Shown here piece after piece: positions 24,247 through 34,535 of a DNA stretch of 64,000 bases. Origin of the DNA: Styela clava (taxonomy: Eukaryota > Chordata > Ascidiacea > Stolidobranchia > Styelidae); NCBI RefSeq assembly GCF_964204865.1, contig NC_135259.1, forward strand, positions 7,264,974 to 7,328,973. The letters run 5' to 3'. Made by a program: the position numbers and the translations under genes. Under the pieces are notes generated by a model, which was not told where the DNA came from, did not search any database, and was given only the letters and a program-made list of their open reading frames with translations. Position 1 is the stretch's first letter, and each line of letters begins with the position of its first letter.

Positions 24247-27200
24247 ATGGCTTGCTGCAAATCTTTCGCTAAATTTACGTTGATGCTATTTAATATATTC
24301 GTATGGGTAAGTACTGATTTATTGTTATCGTGGTTCTTACTTTGACAATTCACAATATATATTGTAGCACAGCTGTTTAGTCTTAATGATTAATGGATGA
24401 AATGATATAAAGTTAACAATAGTAATTTTAAAAAATATGTGGCGACAAGTTGTACTTAAATTAAGTACCCTGCTGTAGGTACGTACTTCAGTACGTTGTT
24501 TAGTACGACGTTGACTATTCAAGTATTCGTCTGCTAAAATTACATCATGCTGGTCAAAAAAAGGTAAAATGGGACATAAAACGTAACTGTAATTCCTCCT
24601 TAGACCGCGTTCTCCTGCTAATTGGATTAAAAAAAAATTTACTTCATAATAATTCCGAGCTTTCCGTAATCAAAAATAATGAAACGGTGTGTGCTTCGTG
24701 GGGCCGAAAGCATAAAGCATTGGTATAAATTCCGCAATATTTTTACAGATTGCTGGGGGAGCATTACTCGGCATGGGGATTTATCTGAGAGTTGGAGGCC
24801 ACATTGAATCAGTTATCACAGTTGCGGATATTCATATGTATTATTCAGGTATGAATTACAATATACCCACAACAGTAAATGACGAAATTTCAATGTTATA
24901 CTTAGGGTATGTATTGAGAGGTTCCATTACATTTGAACCCATGACAATTGCACCTGTATGCTATTGCACCTATGGAATTTTTTTGTTTCACGGATAGTTA
25001 AACCCATACTAACCCTAACCCATGGGTTTTAGCACCCGCATATAGATTGAACCCGTGGAAATACGCATGGGTTCAAATGTACATGGGTTCAAATGTACGG
25101 TCACCGTATTGAGAGCATACTGGTGTTGTTTGTATACAAGTATTATTTCATTTCAGGATGCTATTTAATGATGTTTTGTGGCGGAGCGATGTTTGCCATT
25201 GGATTTGTCGGATGTTGTGGTGCAATGACGGAAAATAAATGCTTATTAGGAACGGTAAGCCGCCCAGAATAAATTATTCAATTTAACGATACAAAGCCAT
25301 CTCGATTCTTTTATACCAATCCACCTGCATGTACATATTGACGAAATTATTACCGTTAAACTGAGCTTTGCTGGACTAGGATGTAACTTTAAATGGTAGT
25401 TACATCTGTAACTGAAAATTTTAGAACGTTTATTGAGGGCGAATAGGTAACCGTGAACAGATAGATATTCTTCTTACCCAAATAATACTCGTGCCAACAT
25501 GTCATAAAATATTGCCTCGGGCGTCCAGAAATCATAATTATTTTTAAATTGGTTCTGATCGTCGAAACTATTAAAGTATGCTGATGTACAAGTTGCATGC
25601 TTTTGACTATTTTAATGATGTCTAATTATGGCATTTTTCATGCCCAATGTGTTAAATGACAGCTTGAAAATGTGAATGGAGGTACGATTTGAGTATTTCT
25701 TTAGAAAACTAACTTGTTGAAATTTGAACCATAACTATTTCTTTTAATTTCAGTATTTTATAGTACTTCTATTATTGTTCATCGTCCAAGTTGGACTTGG
25801 AATTTACGCAGCTGTCGCCCACAATCAGGTAACGGTTTATAAATATGATATTATAAAAATTGTTGTTCAAAATTGATTGACAATCTATCTAATTTAATCA
25901 ACCCTGTTGGATAAGCACAGAAAACCGGGCGTTAATAAAATATGATGAAGAGCAGGGGTCACTCAGAAGATCCTTGCATCATGCTTACACCCACTAGTCA
26001 TGTATTCTACATCACATGTATTATATATATTACTATTATATTTATGTTATGGCATATTTTCTCTTATTCAGATTAACGATGCAATTAAAACTGGTTTTAA
26101 TAAGACTCTTTCCAATGGAAACGATACAAGTGATGTGGGTGCACAATCTGCCATTTCCATGGAACGTAATGTGAGTGTCGCCTCTGTTTCGTATATTTTT
26201 TCAATATATTGTTAATTACGTAATAAACGAATACGCGATTGCTTTGCTTAATGTTTATTCTCAAGTGAAAATTGATTCCGTTTGTTTGTATTTCACGTGA
26301 TACGAAGACTTGGCTACTGTTGCAGACGTATATACTTCTGCCTACCTTGAAACTGATAATTGGGTTTTTCATGTTTATAAATTTCCAGAACTGTCAATCA
26401 AATTGGGAAAGCACACTGCAGATTCACGTTCATGGCGCTTTATAAATTATTCACAAAAATTTGCAAATTTTTCTTTGCGAAATTGTCATGCTAATATACA
26501 CCCACGATTAAAGTCGTAAATTTTGAAGAATAAGATAACGGCATAAGATTTTTAAAGGGAAAAATATGCATAGGCGAAATATGTCAATTGGACATTCATT
26601 ACGTTTGCTCATCCAACATTGTTTCGTAATGTCTGGTAATAATTGACTAACTAACTATACTTGCCTATATACTTGAACATACCAGCTTGTGCCGGGGAAA
26701 ACCCAGAACCATGCACCAATTGTAAATGATATGTTTTATTCCTGCATTGCACAGGATCATGTATTGTTAAGCGTCGGATGCGTCTGTTACGAAAGTTCAC
26801 AATAAATAAAATTAAATCCGGTTTTCAGTTTGATTTCACGTATTCACAATTCAAATAAGGTTAATTTTGTGATTGTTTTGTAATAGTTTTGTAACGAGTT
26901 TAATTTTTAATGTACAAATACATAACTGTGTCGTTTTTCAATTCAGCTGAAATGTTGCGGATTACTGAAAGGTTGTCAAGACTGGGAAAAAGCAGTCGCG
27001 TGGGGATGCCAATGCAACAAAGGCGATGCAAATTGCACACTTGCATCCAGTTTGGGTTGTACTGTCGGAGAGACCGGTGGGGACGGATATATCTGGGAAA
27101 ACGTAAGCATTTGCTTTTTAATGATTAGAAAAAATAAATGAATCTCTCATGAAATAACGAGACTTTTTCTTATTGAAAAAACTTGATTTCGGGCAAAAAA

Positions 27201-27815
27201 TAAGAAATTTGAAGGTAATAAATTGTGTAATTATTGATTTTATGATTTCACAGGATTGCTATGATGCAGCTGTTGATTATGTCGAAGATCACGTGTGGAC
27301 GGTTGTCGGAATCTGTCTTGGAATTGGATTTACCGAGGTTAGCTTAATTATTACGCTATCAAGTAGATATGTAGTAGACATACTTGCAATTTTTAATTTC
27401 GCATTGCATGTTTGCAAACTAGGCAAGCACCGGCAAGCAATTTCAATACGATATTATTATTAAACGCAGTTTTCTTTATTTGGCGCAAAGTTGTCTTTTC
27501 GCGCATCCTCATCGGGGAAAGTTTTCAATAGTTGAATGTACATTTGATTGCCATCGAATAAGAAAACTTGAATTCGAATAGAATTTAAGGTTTGGTCAAG
27601 CAATATATATATAAGGTAAATAAACAAATTGGTAGGCTAGCAAGGGTAGTAATTGTTTGTAACATATGCATTTATACTCACTGCAACTGGCAATTGGAAC
27701 GTATTCAACAGGTATACCGATTTTCTTCTTATTTTAACAGCTTTTCGGAATGGTGTTAGCGATTGCTCTGATGAAACTCAGCAAACGAAGTGATTATGAA
27801 TCTTTCTACGCGTGA
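24247..27815 (+). CDS. Tetraspanin
   Basis: Eight exons join in phase into 248 residues: 24247-24306, 24749-24848, 25157-25254, 25754-25828, 26072-26170, 26947-27102, 27254-27337, 27741-27815. Tetraspanins are four-pass membrane organisers that cluster integrins, receptors and proteases. Seen here: N-terminal MACCKSFAKFTLMLFN (cysteines suited to palmitoylation, TM1), TM2 with GFVGCCGAMTENKCLL, TM3 FIVLLLLFIVQVGLGIYAA, then a large extracellular loop. The loop carries the signature CCG (LKCCGLLKGC), further cysteines and NKT, NDT and NCT sequons. TM4 spans about WTVVGICLGIGF into LFGMVLAIAL, with tail KRSDYESFYA. The length is typical. The CCG, CQC and GC pattern suggests a loop with more than four cysteines. 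The subfamily was not resolved. Confidence 0.94.
24920..25105. mobile_element. Mutator-like MITE, copy 1, in tetraspanin intron 2
   Basis: 186 bp with inverted ends GGTTCCATTACATTTGAACC and (inverted) GGTGACCGTACATTTGAACC. The exact 9-bp sequence GTATTGAGA flanks both sides (24911-24919 and 25106-25114). A 9-bp duplication and G-initial termini suit Mutator-like elements. A related copy lies at 28417-28619. Confidence 0.8.
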
Positions 27816-28416
27816 GTTGGAAAATGAAAATGATAACTTCACTTTATCGTTCTACTAATGCAAAGTATAATGGACAATATGGCACTGCCTCAATTGGGCT
27901 CAACATTGTCATAAATGTGGTACGTCAATTGCAACACACCGACACGTTTTATCTACGGCATGATGTAATCAGAAACGTTGCAGTATAAAAATTCTTTTCA
28001 GTGTTGCTGGCTCAAGCTTTATCGAGCATTGTTTACATATGATAATTTTGATGTAAAATATCTAGTGCCGATTATTGTTCTCGTTTTTCTTTCTTAAACA
28101 TAGTTTTATGATAAAATACGTACTATGAAAAGAAAAATACGTACTATGAAAAGAGTGTTTGTGTGATATGTGCGAAGGGTCTTGGCGAATTTAATTTCAA
28201 AAAATGATCCGATTGAGATATGAGTCACGGTTATTTTCGTGAAATGTTTATTGAGTATGAGGTGTATATAAGCATCGTTTTCTCAAATTGTAACAACGTT
28301 GGGGCGATTGTTGCTGTTGAGGGAATTGGTTGTTTTTCGCAAATAATTGACCAAGTGTTTTTAAGTTTTCATTACTTATGTAGCGTACCGTCCGTTTATA
28401 TATAAATGAATTTTTC

Positions 28417-28619
28417 GGTTCCATTACATTTGAACCCACGTACATTCGAACCCATGACAGTTGCACCTGTATGCTATTGCACCTATAAATTTTTTTTTGC
28501 TTTTCGGATAGTTGAACCCATACTAACTCTAACCCATGGGTTTTAGCACCCGCATAAAGATTGAACCCGTGGATATACACATGGGTTCAAATGTACGTGG
28601 GTTCAAATGTACGGTCACC
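28417..28619. mobile_element. Mutator-like MITE, copy 2
   Basis: Same family as 24920-25105, with an extra TTCGAACCC repeat near the left end. The flanks GAATTTTTC and GAATTTTGC match at 8 of 9 bases. The paralogous block near 47.18 kb lacks the element, so the insertion postdates or was private to this copy of the duplication. Confidence 0.78.
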
Positions 28620-28739
28620 GAATTTTGCAAGTCCAAAATATCTTTTGATATGATGTGATATCAATATTCACTTCAATCAATGCTGTTGTAATCTATTTGT
28701 TAAATTATCAATCTTAATACAACTAAATACTACGATAAA

Positions 28740-28975
28740 AATTAACAAAACGGAAAAGGTACCAAAAACACCTGCTATTCTCCTCAAAAACCAGCAACAG
28801 ACATAAAAAAAGACCCCAGACCACCGGAAATCCAACCGAAACAACCACAGCCGCAAAACACAGTCCATCCCAATCGGACACCGAAAGACAGACGGAAAGC
28901 GCTCCCGGTGTTCCGAACATCGAAACAAAAAATCCACCAGCAAGATCATTCAACAGCCGTTGAATGGTAAAAATA
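28740..28975. other. GC-richer open stretch of unknown nature
   Basis: The plus strand reads open for about 75 codons, with a Pro/Gln/Lys-rich, disordered-looking composition (PRPPEIQPKQPQPQNT). The minus strand is also open. It lies in the part of block A that has no counterpart in block C. It may be a remnant of a retroelement ORF; no family was identified. Confidence 0.2.
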
Positions 28976-30430
28976 CGATTGTCACACTTATTTATAACTT
29001 GTCTTTGAGTTTTACGGCAAGTGATATTTCATTTTAAATTTTGCTGCTTTATTTGGATTCATGGGAGCACTTGATAATGTATCGGAAGCTGGGAACACTT
29101 TATTTCATCACATATGGTCTCCGATTGTCAAAAGTTTTTATACTATGGTTGTTTGATCGGAGACCCAAGATTCTGGATTCGGTATTTTTGACAACATCAA
29201 TCGGGTAAAATCATTAAAACTCGGGCCGAATCCGAGTATGAAATTACTTGAGATTCGGCCACGAGTCCGAATCTTGTCGCATCCCTAGGAAATAGTAATT
29301 ACAATGACTAAGAAAACTTGTTGAAGTTCAGACAGATCAAAAGCAAAAATGCGTATACTTGAAATACTGGTCCCTGAGTTGCTTTGGTAACACTGGAAAT
29401 TGTGTCATGGTCTTAACCTTGAAAGTTGCCGTCATCGACTTCGACCAGTCACAGTGTGCTCTCCATTATGGTAGTTTTATGTTTGTTTATTTTGTGGTTG
29501 TCAGATCAGCAGACACAAGATTCCGGATTGGTTACTTTTGAAAACAGTAACCCGACACTTAAAATAACAGAACTTACAGACGTAGCAGTTACAGGTAAAA
29601 AGCAGCCCACACCGAGCATGTAACGAACGAAAAGAACAGCGTATTTTCATTCGCACCTGAAAGGTGATCGGAGTCTGATAAGGTATATTCGGATGCAGAA
29701 CAGTGGTCAGACCCTAAAAAGCATTGAATAAACTGTATGCATAATAGTATAATTATATTATATAACATAAACACAGCTAATAAAATTCTGTGACATGATG
29801 TCTTCAGCAAACTCGGCTCCCAGTAAAGGTCTCGCGGTATCGATTCGCGCATAGTTCTATTGTATGGGCTAATTTTTATCGTCGTGCAGCTATCTTCTTC
29901 ACAACAAACTAAAGGATTATAGGTATTTATGTACATTTACGTTTCCCGTAATATGTCTTAGTTATGGCTAAGGTTAGTATGTCCGATATAGATTGCTTCC
30001 TAAACCTTATGATTGAAATAAACTTCCACCACCCGTGAATATTTAAATCCAAGATAAGAACACTTCCAAAGCAGACCAGGATATCGAATTTCAAGTATAT
30101 ATCATGCTTACTATTCCGACGAACCAGCTAATTGAAATATATATATTGTTTAGCTCCTAATTTATTTTTGGATTCGAATGATCTCTCCAAAAGGAAACAG
30201 TCAGTCCCACAATTTCAAATTACCTATGCACGAGTCACATTATTGGAAGCATACATAGTCTGATTATTTTCTTAAAATGGAACTCAGTAGAAAAATTGTT
30301 TGTGCTATCATATTTACGGTGCTAGTAATTCCGAGTTGAATACTGGTTCTGATGATGCCATTACCTTAAAACGGCTATACAAAGATATTGGGTTCTAGAT
30401 AAAATTGCGAAACTAGCGTCTCTATTTGTA

Positions 30431-30580
30431 ATGTATAAAGTAAATACATTCATATCAAATAACGCGAGCCTAAAACACATAATAGCTCAACTAAAATGTA
30501 GCCCAACAAAAGTATCTGTACAGGGGAATCCCATGGCCTGTGATCATATGACAAATACATACGATTCAACCAATCAAATC
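30431..30580 (+). pseudogene. MOV10 N-terminal-domain-like fragment, copy A
   Basis: An open stretch from ATG 30431 contains SVQGNPMACDHMTNTYDST, which resembles the GNPxVxN segment of the MOV10 middle region. The equivalent at 40858-41004 keeps a splice donor (AG|GTAAAT) that is lost here. The assignment rests on a short motif and is tentative. Confidence 0.3.
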
Positions 30581-31045
30581 GTACAATATCTTGATATAAC
30601 GACCCAGGACGAAATAATTGATGCCTGCAAATGCTGGGAATTGGTTATGGTTTTCATTTGTCATATTTAGCTTTTGGGTTCTAAGAATTATCAGTGTGTC
30701 GCATTAGAGCAAGAAATATAGTATACGCTGTTCAAAGCAGGCTGAGACAGATGGAATATTTCACGCCTTTGCTGAATGTTGCGTTTATGCATTGAAGTAA
30801 GCTGGCAGCGCTATTTGTTGGCTAAATGGGGACGAACAACCTCAGTATAAGCATGTATACATTAAGAAATAGATTAAAGGTTGTATTTTAGAACAAGCTT
30901 TTTACAACAAGACTGAAAACTTTTTACCGAAAAAAACTTATAGAAACACGTTTGATACTTTGCGAAATCGGAAAATTTTAAAAACCATCTTCCAAGGACT
31001 GAATCGAATTACCAGACTTGATTGTTATAAAATATTCTTGTGCTT

Positions 31046-31538
31046 GTGCTTTTGTATATAATTTACCGTTAAATCTTCAATATTTTTATATATAGTATAT
31101 AACTGGGTAGGCCAGCATGGATAACAGTATTGGACAGTGAGACACGTCTGTCACAGCATAATAACAGCATAGCATAGCATAATAAGTACATACGTCAAAT
31201 ATAAATCATTGCGCTTTTGTATATACTTTACCGTTAAATCTTCAATATTTTTATATATAGTATATAACTGGGTAGGCCAGCGTGGATAACAGTACTGTAC
31301 AGTGAGACACGTCTGTCACAGCATAATATCAGCATAGCATAGCATAATAAGTACATACGTCAAATATAAATCATTGTGCTTTTGTATATAATTTACCGTT
31401 AAATCTTCAATATTTTTATATATAGTATATACCTGGGTAGGCCAGCATGGATAACAGTACTGTACAATGAGACACGTCTGTCACTACGTCACAGCATAGC
31501 ATAGAATATTAAGTACATACGTCAAATGTGAATCATTG
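31046..31538. repeat. Three-copy 165-bp minisatellite
   Basis: Units start near 31046, 31211 and 31376. Each contains TTTGTATATA, ATTTACCGTTAAATCTTCAA, GGGTAGGCCAGC, GAGACACGTCTGTCAC and a small GCATA microsatellite. It lies 0.6 kb upstream of MOV10-like copy 1 and is absent upstream of copy 2. Confidence 0.85.
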
Positions 31539-32122
31539 TTAAGTAGATTGACTAACAGAAACGCAATACATGACAAGGAAGTACTGCTCACATAATATAT
31601 ATATATATTTACCATCGATATAAAACTGTTTTTATAACATTCGATTGGTTGCACCAACTAACACGAAGTTGTTGGTTATCATGGATAAATTGTTCAGATT
31701 TGCGAGTACCCTCGTTTAGATGTATATAGTTGATTTATTAATTTTACGGTAAATAAAAGCTATAAAAATATGGTTAAAAAAGATGTTAATAAATATCATT
31801 TTTAATTGTTATATATCTTTAATATAAACTTGTGATAAACGATAAAATAACAGAGATCACATATTTATATAGAGAATATAACATCTTTTACAAATAAGCT
31901 TAGTGATATTGAGATTAGTAGAGAACTTTACTTTGTTCAGAGGCATAGATAATCTTTATAGAAATTCGGTAGTACATGTGTGCGACAATAGAATACGAAC
32001 TTCCGTTTTCAAACTTGCTATTTGATTTCGCCAAAACATTATATCAACTTATTTTCAACTAGAAAATATTTGAATAACATATAACACCAGTTAGTTTAAG
32101 CAGGGCTCTTATAAAATCTGCC

Positions 32123-34495
32123 ATGCCTATTTACGCTAACATATATGATGTTAGCACACGGAAAGCAGGAGAAAAGTTTGTTGTGAATCTTTATGAATCT
32201 GGAAAATTCACAGAAAAATGGGACAGAGAAGAACTGACGGAAATGTTCGAAGAATATTTGGATGGTCAGAACAAGAATTTCAATGAGGTTTTATATCACA
32301 TGAATCAATATCACCCAACCCTACTGTATGTAAGGCGTCACACAGTGGTGGCATTTGAACGTGAGGAAACTGACAAATTGTACGATAGGTATCTCAAGAA
32401 AGATAATCAAGATAATTCATTGTTCGCTAACACGGAAGAAGATCGGGATTCAGGGCCGATAATACCAGGACGAAAGCCAGTGCTCTCGGGCACTCCTATT
32501 CCTGCATCACCAATGGCTTTGCACGCGTTTCCAATTTCGGATACTGTAAGAAAAATATTTTCAAAATATGATGGAGTTAGCCCCAGTGCTAAACAAAAAA
32601 TGATAGATTTACTGACGACTCCGTTAATATTTTCAAAATATCCAGATAAATTTCATTTATTACTTCACATTGAGGAGTTGCAACACGAAGCAGATATGAG
32701 GACGTATGACATGAAATCCACTACTCTGTTTCAAGAAATCAATAACGATAACCTATTTCTGCACGTTCCTGGATTAGCTGAGAAGCGGCCTTCAGTTTTG
32801 AAGGGAGATCGTCTCTTGGCAAAAAAATTGGACATGAATGGCAAACCTGGCAAAGATTGGTACGAAGGTTATGTTCATGAAGTAAGGCAAAATGATGTTG
32901 AGATTCAATTTGACAAAAATTTTCACGATGAGTATTTCAGTGGAATGAGAACATATATCAAATTTAGACTGAATCGTCACCCATTGAAAATGATGCATAG
33001 GACTCTCACATTGGTGAAAAAATTGGAAAACATACTGTTTCCTGTCGATGACAGTTATCTACTGAGAGATGCTGAAAAGCCAAAACTACTTTTAAAGACA
33101 GGGTTTATAGAAAATAACCCGCATCAAGTAGCAGCAATTCAAAACATCGTGAAAGAAAATTCCTCGAAAATCTATATCATATATGGACCTCCAGGAACTG
33201 GAAAAACTGTAACAATGGTGGAATCAGTTTTTCAAACGATGAAAAAATATTCTGATTTCCACATACTTGTTGCTGCACCATCTAACAGTGCATGTGATTT
33301 GTTAGCAAAACGAATATTGAAACACGTTGACAAGAAAGACATTTGGCGTTTAACAGCGCCCTCACGTATGAATATTCCAGAATCCATGGTAGAAATATCA
33401 AGGATTGGCACTCCGGCTTCAATAGAAAACCTTAGTAAATACAAGATTATTGTCAGTACTTTGATAACGGCAGGAAGAATAGCATCTGCAAATTTTGAAC
33501 CGAGGATTTTCGATAGAATTTTTATTGATGAATGTGGTCAATCAATGGAACCAGAATTATTGGTAGCAGTATCAGGAATAATAAATGATGTAGGAAAAGT
33601 TGTTTTAGCAGGTGACCCAAAACAGTTGGGGCCGATAATTCGCTCTCGAATAGCGAAAAAACACGGATTACAATACTCATTTCTAGAAAGATTGATGGGA
33701 AATCCATTGTACGAAAAGCAAAATGGAAAATTCAACGAACATAGGGTGACCAAGCTATTGAAAAATTACCGTTCCCACGAAGCCATCATTAAAGTTTCAA
33801 ACGAAGAATTCTATGATAACGAGTTAGAAGTTTGTGCTGACGAATTAATGCGAAATTCTCTGTGTTCGTGGGGAGAGCTTCCACAAAAAAATTTCCCGGT
33901 AATTTTCCATGACGTTCGAGGAAAAGATGAACAGGAAGAAAAGAGTCCATCATTTTTCAACAGCAAGGAGGTGAAAATAGTACAGCAGTACGTCGAGAAC
34001 CTTTTGTCAGATCGCAGGCATCGTGTTAAACCAGAAGAAATAGGAATAATAGCACCATATCGCAGCCAAGTACAGAAAATCAGAAAAGAAATTAGGCAAC
34101 CTGGAATTAAAATTGGAAGCGTGGAAGAATTCCAGGGTCAAGAACGACGTGTCATTATTATCAGTACCGTCAGAAGCAACGAAGAAAATCTCAAAACCGA
34201 TGCACGTTTTCGACTTGGCTTCCTCGCCGATCCAAAACGATTCAACGTCGCTGTGACTCGAGCTAAAAGTCTTCTAGTAGTAATCGGAAATTCCAAAATT
34301 TTATGCATGGATAAATACTGGAGAAAACTTTACGATTTCTGTAAAAACAATAATTCTTTCATCGGAACGGCAGTAGCTGAAAGTAAAATTCTGGACCTCA
34401 CTTCGTTCATGCCTACGCAAAACGATGACGTTTATGACATCACAGAGGATGACGTCGAAGATTCCGGAGTTCCAGAATGGAAAATGGACTCATAG
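32123..34495 (+). CDS. MOV10-like SF1 RNA helicase, intronless, copy 1 (intact)
   Basis: 790 residues in one exon. MOV10/Armitage proteins are UPF1-like 5'-3' RNA helicases of P-bodies that act with Argonautes and restrict retroelements. Residues 10-80 align with the MOV10 N-terminus (AGEKFVVNLYE). Residues 180-300 carry LLLHIEELQHEADMRTYDM, VPGLAEKRPSVLKGD and the FRLNRHPLKMMHRTL strand. Helicase motifs: Walker A GPPGTGKT (355-362), DECG box (469-472), GDPKQLGP (497-504), NYRSH (548-552), GSVEEFQGQE (665-674), VAVTRAK (709-715). Human MOV10 is about 1000 residues with many introns; here roughly 165 residues of the beta-rich middle are missing. Loss of introns suggests a retrocopy, but all motifs are intact. 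A polyadenylation signal is at 34530. A 5' UTR intron is possible (acceptor just before GGCTCTTATAAA). Confidence 0.93.
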   Translation: MPIYANIYDVSTRKAGEKFVVNLYESGKFTEKWDREELTEMFEEYLDGQNKNFNEVLYHMNQYHPTLLYVRRHTVVAFEREETDKLYDRYLKKDNQDNSLFANTEEDRDSGPIIPGRKPVLSGTPIPASPMALHAFPISDTVRKIFSKYDGVSPSAKQKMIDLLTTPLIFSKYPDKFHLLLHIEELQHEADMRTYDMKSTTLFQEINNDNLFLHVPGLAEKRPSVLKGDRLLAKKLDMNGKPGKDWYEGYVHEVRQNDVEIQFDKNFHDEYFSGMRTYIKFRLNRHPLKMMHRTLTLVKKLENILFPVDDSYLLRDAEKPKLLLKTGFIENNPHQVAAIQNIVKENSSKIYIIYGPPGTGKTVTMVESVFQTMKKYSDFHILVAAPSNSACDLLAKRILKHVDKKDIWRLTAPSRMNIPESMVEISRIGTPASIENLSKYKIIVSTLITAGRIASANFEPRIFDRIFIDECGQSMEPELLVAVSGIINDVGKVVLAGDPKQLGPIIRSRIAKKHGLQYSFLERLMGNPLYEKQNGKFNEHRVTKLLKNYRSHEAIIKVSNEEFYDNELEVCADELMRNSLCSWGELPQKNFPVIFHDVRGKDEQEEKSPSFFNSKEVKIVQQYVENLLSDRRHRVKPEEIGIIAPYRSQVQKIRKEIRQPGIKIGSVEEFQGQERRVIIISTVRSNEENLKTDARFRLGFLADPKRFNVAVTRAKSLLVVIGNSKILCMDKYWRKLYDFCKNNNSFIGTAVAESKILDLTSFMPTQNDDVYDITEDDVEDSGVPEWKMDS

Positions 34496-34529
34496 TTTTC
34501 AATATATATATATACTGTATATAAAAAAC

Positions 34530-34535
34530 AATAAA
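34530..34535 (+). terminator. Polyadenylation signal of MOV10-like copy 1
   Basis: AATAAA 35 bp after the stop codon; the second copy keeps the same signal at 44577. Confidence 0.6.

Larger units (their letters stand above)
28090..30950. repeat. Duplicated block A, upstream flank of MOV10-like copy 1
   Basis: Collinear similarity links this stretch to 46905-48650. Anchors: 28094 with 46908 (ACATAGTTTTATGATAAAAT), 29290 with 47693 (TTACAATGACTAAGAAAACA-like), 30362 with 48123, and 30660 with 48380. Differences include the MITE at 28417 and an extra segment at about 28620-28990. No gene was recognised apart from the short fragment at 30431-30580. Confidence 0.7.

Noticed and set aside
28248..28580. 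110-codon minus-strand ORF
   Set aside because: It runs through the Mutator-like MITE and dispersed repeat sequence, and is not preserved in block C.
31480..31510. GCATA microsatellite as a regulatory array or CRISPR-like repeat
   Set aside because: It is an internal part of the 165-bp minisatellite, with no spacer structure.
32792..33753. Minus-strand ORFs within the MOV10-like genes
   Set aside because: They mirror the real helicase frame and recur in both copies for that reason.
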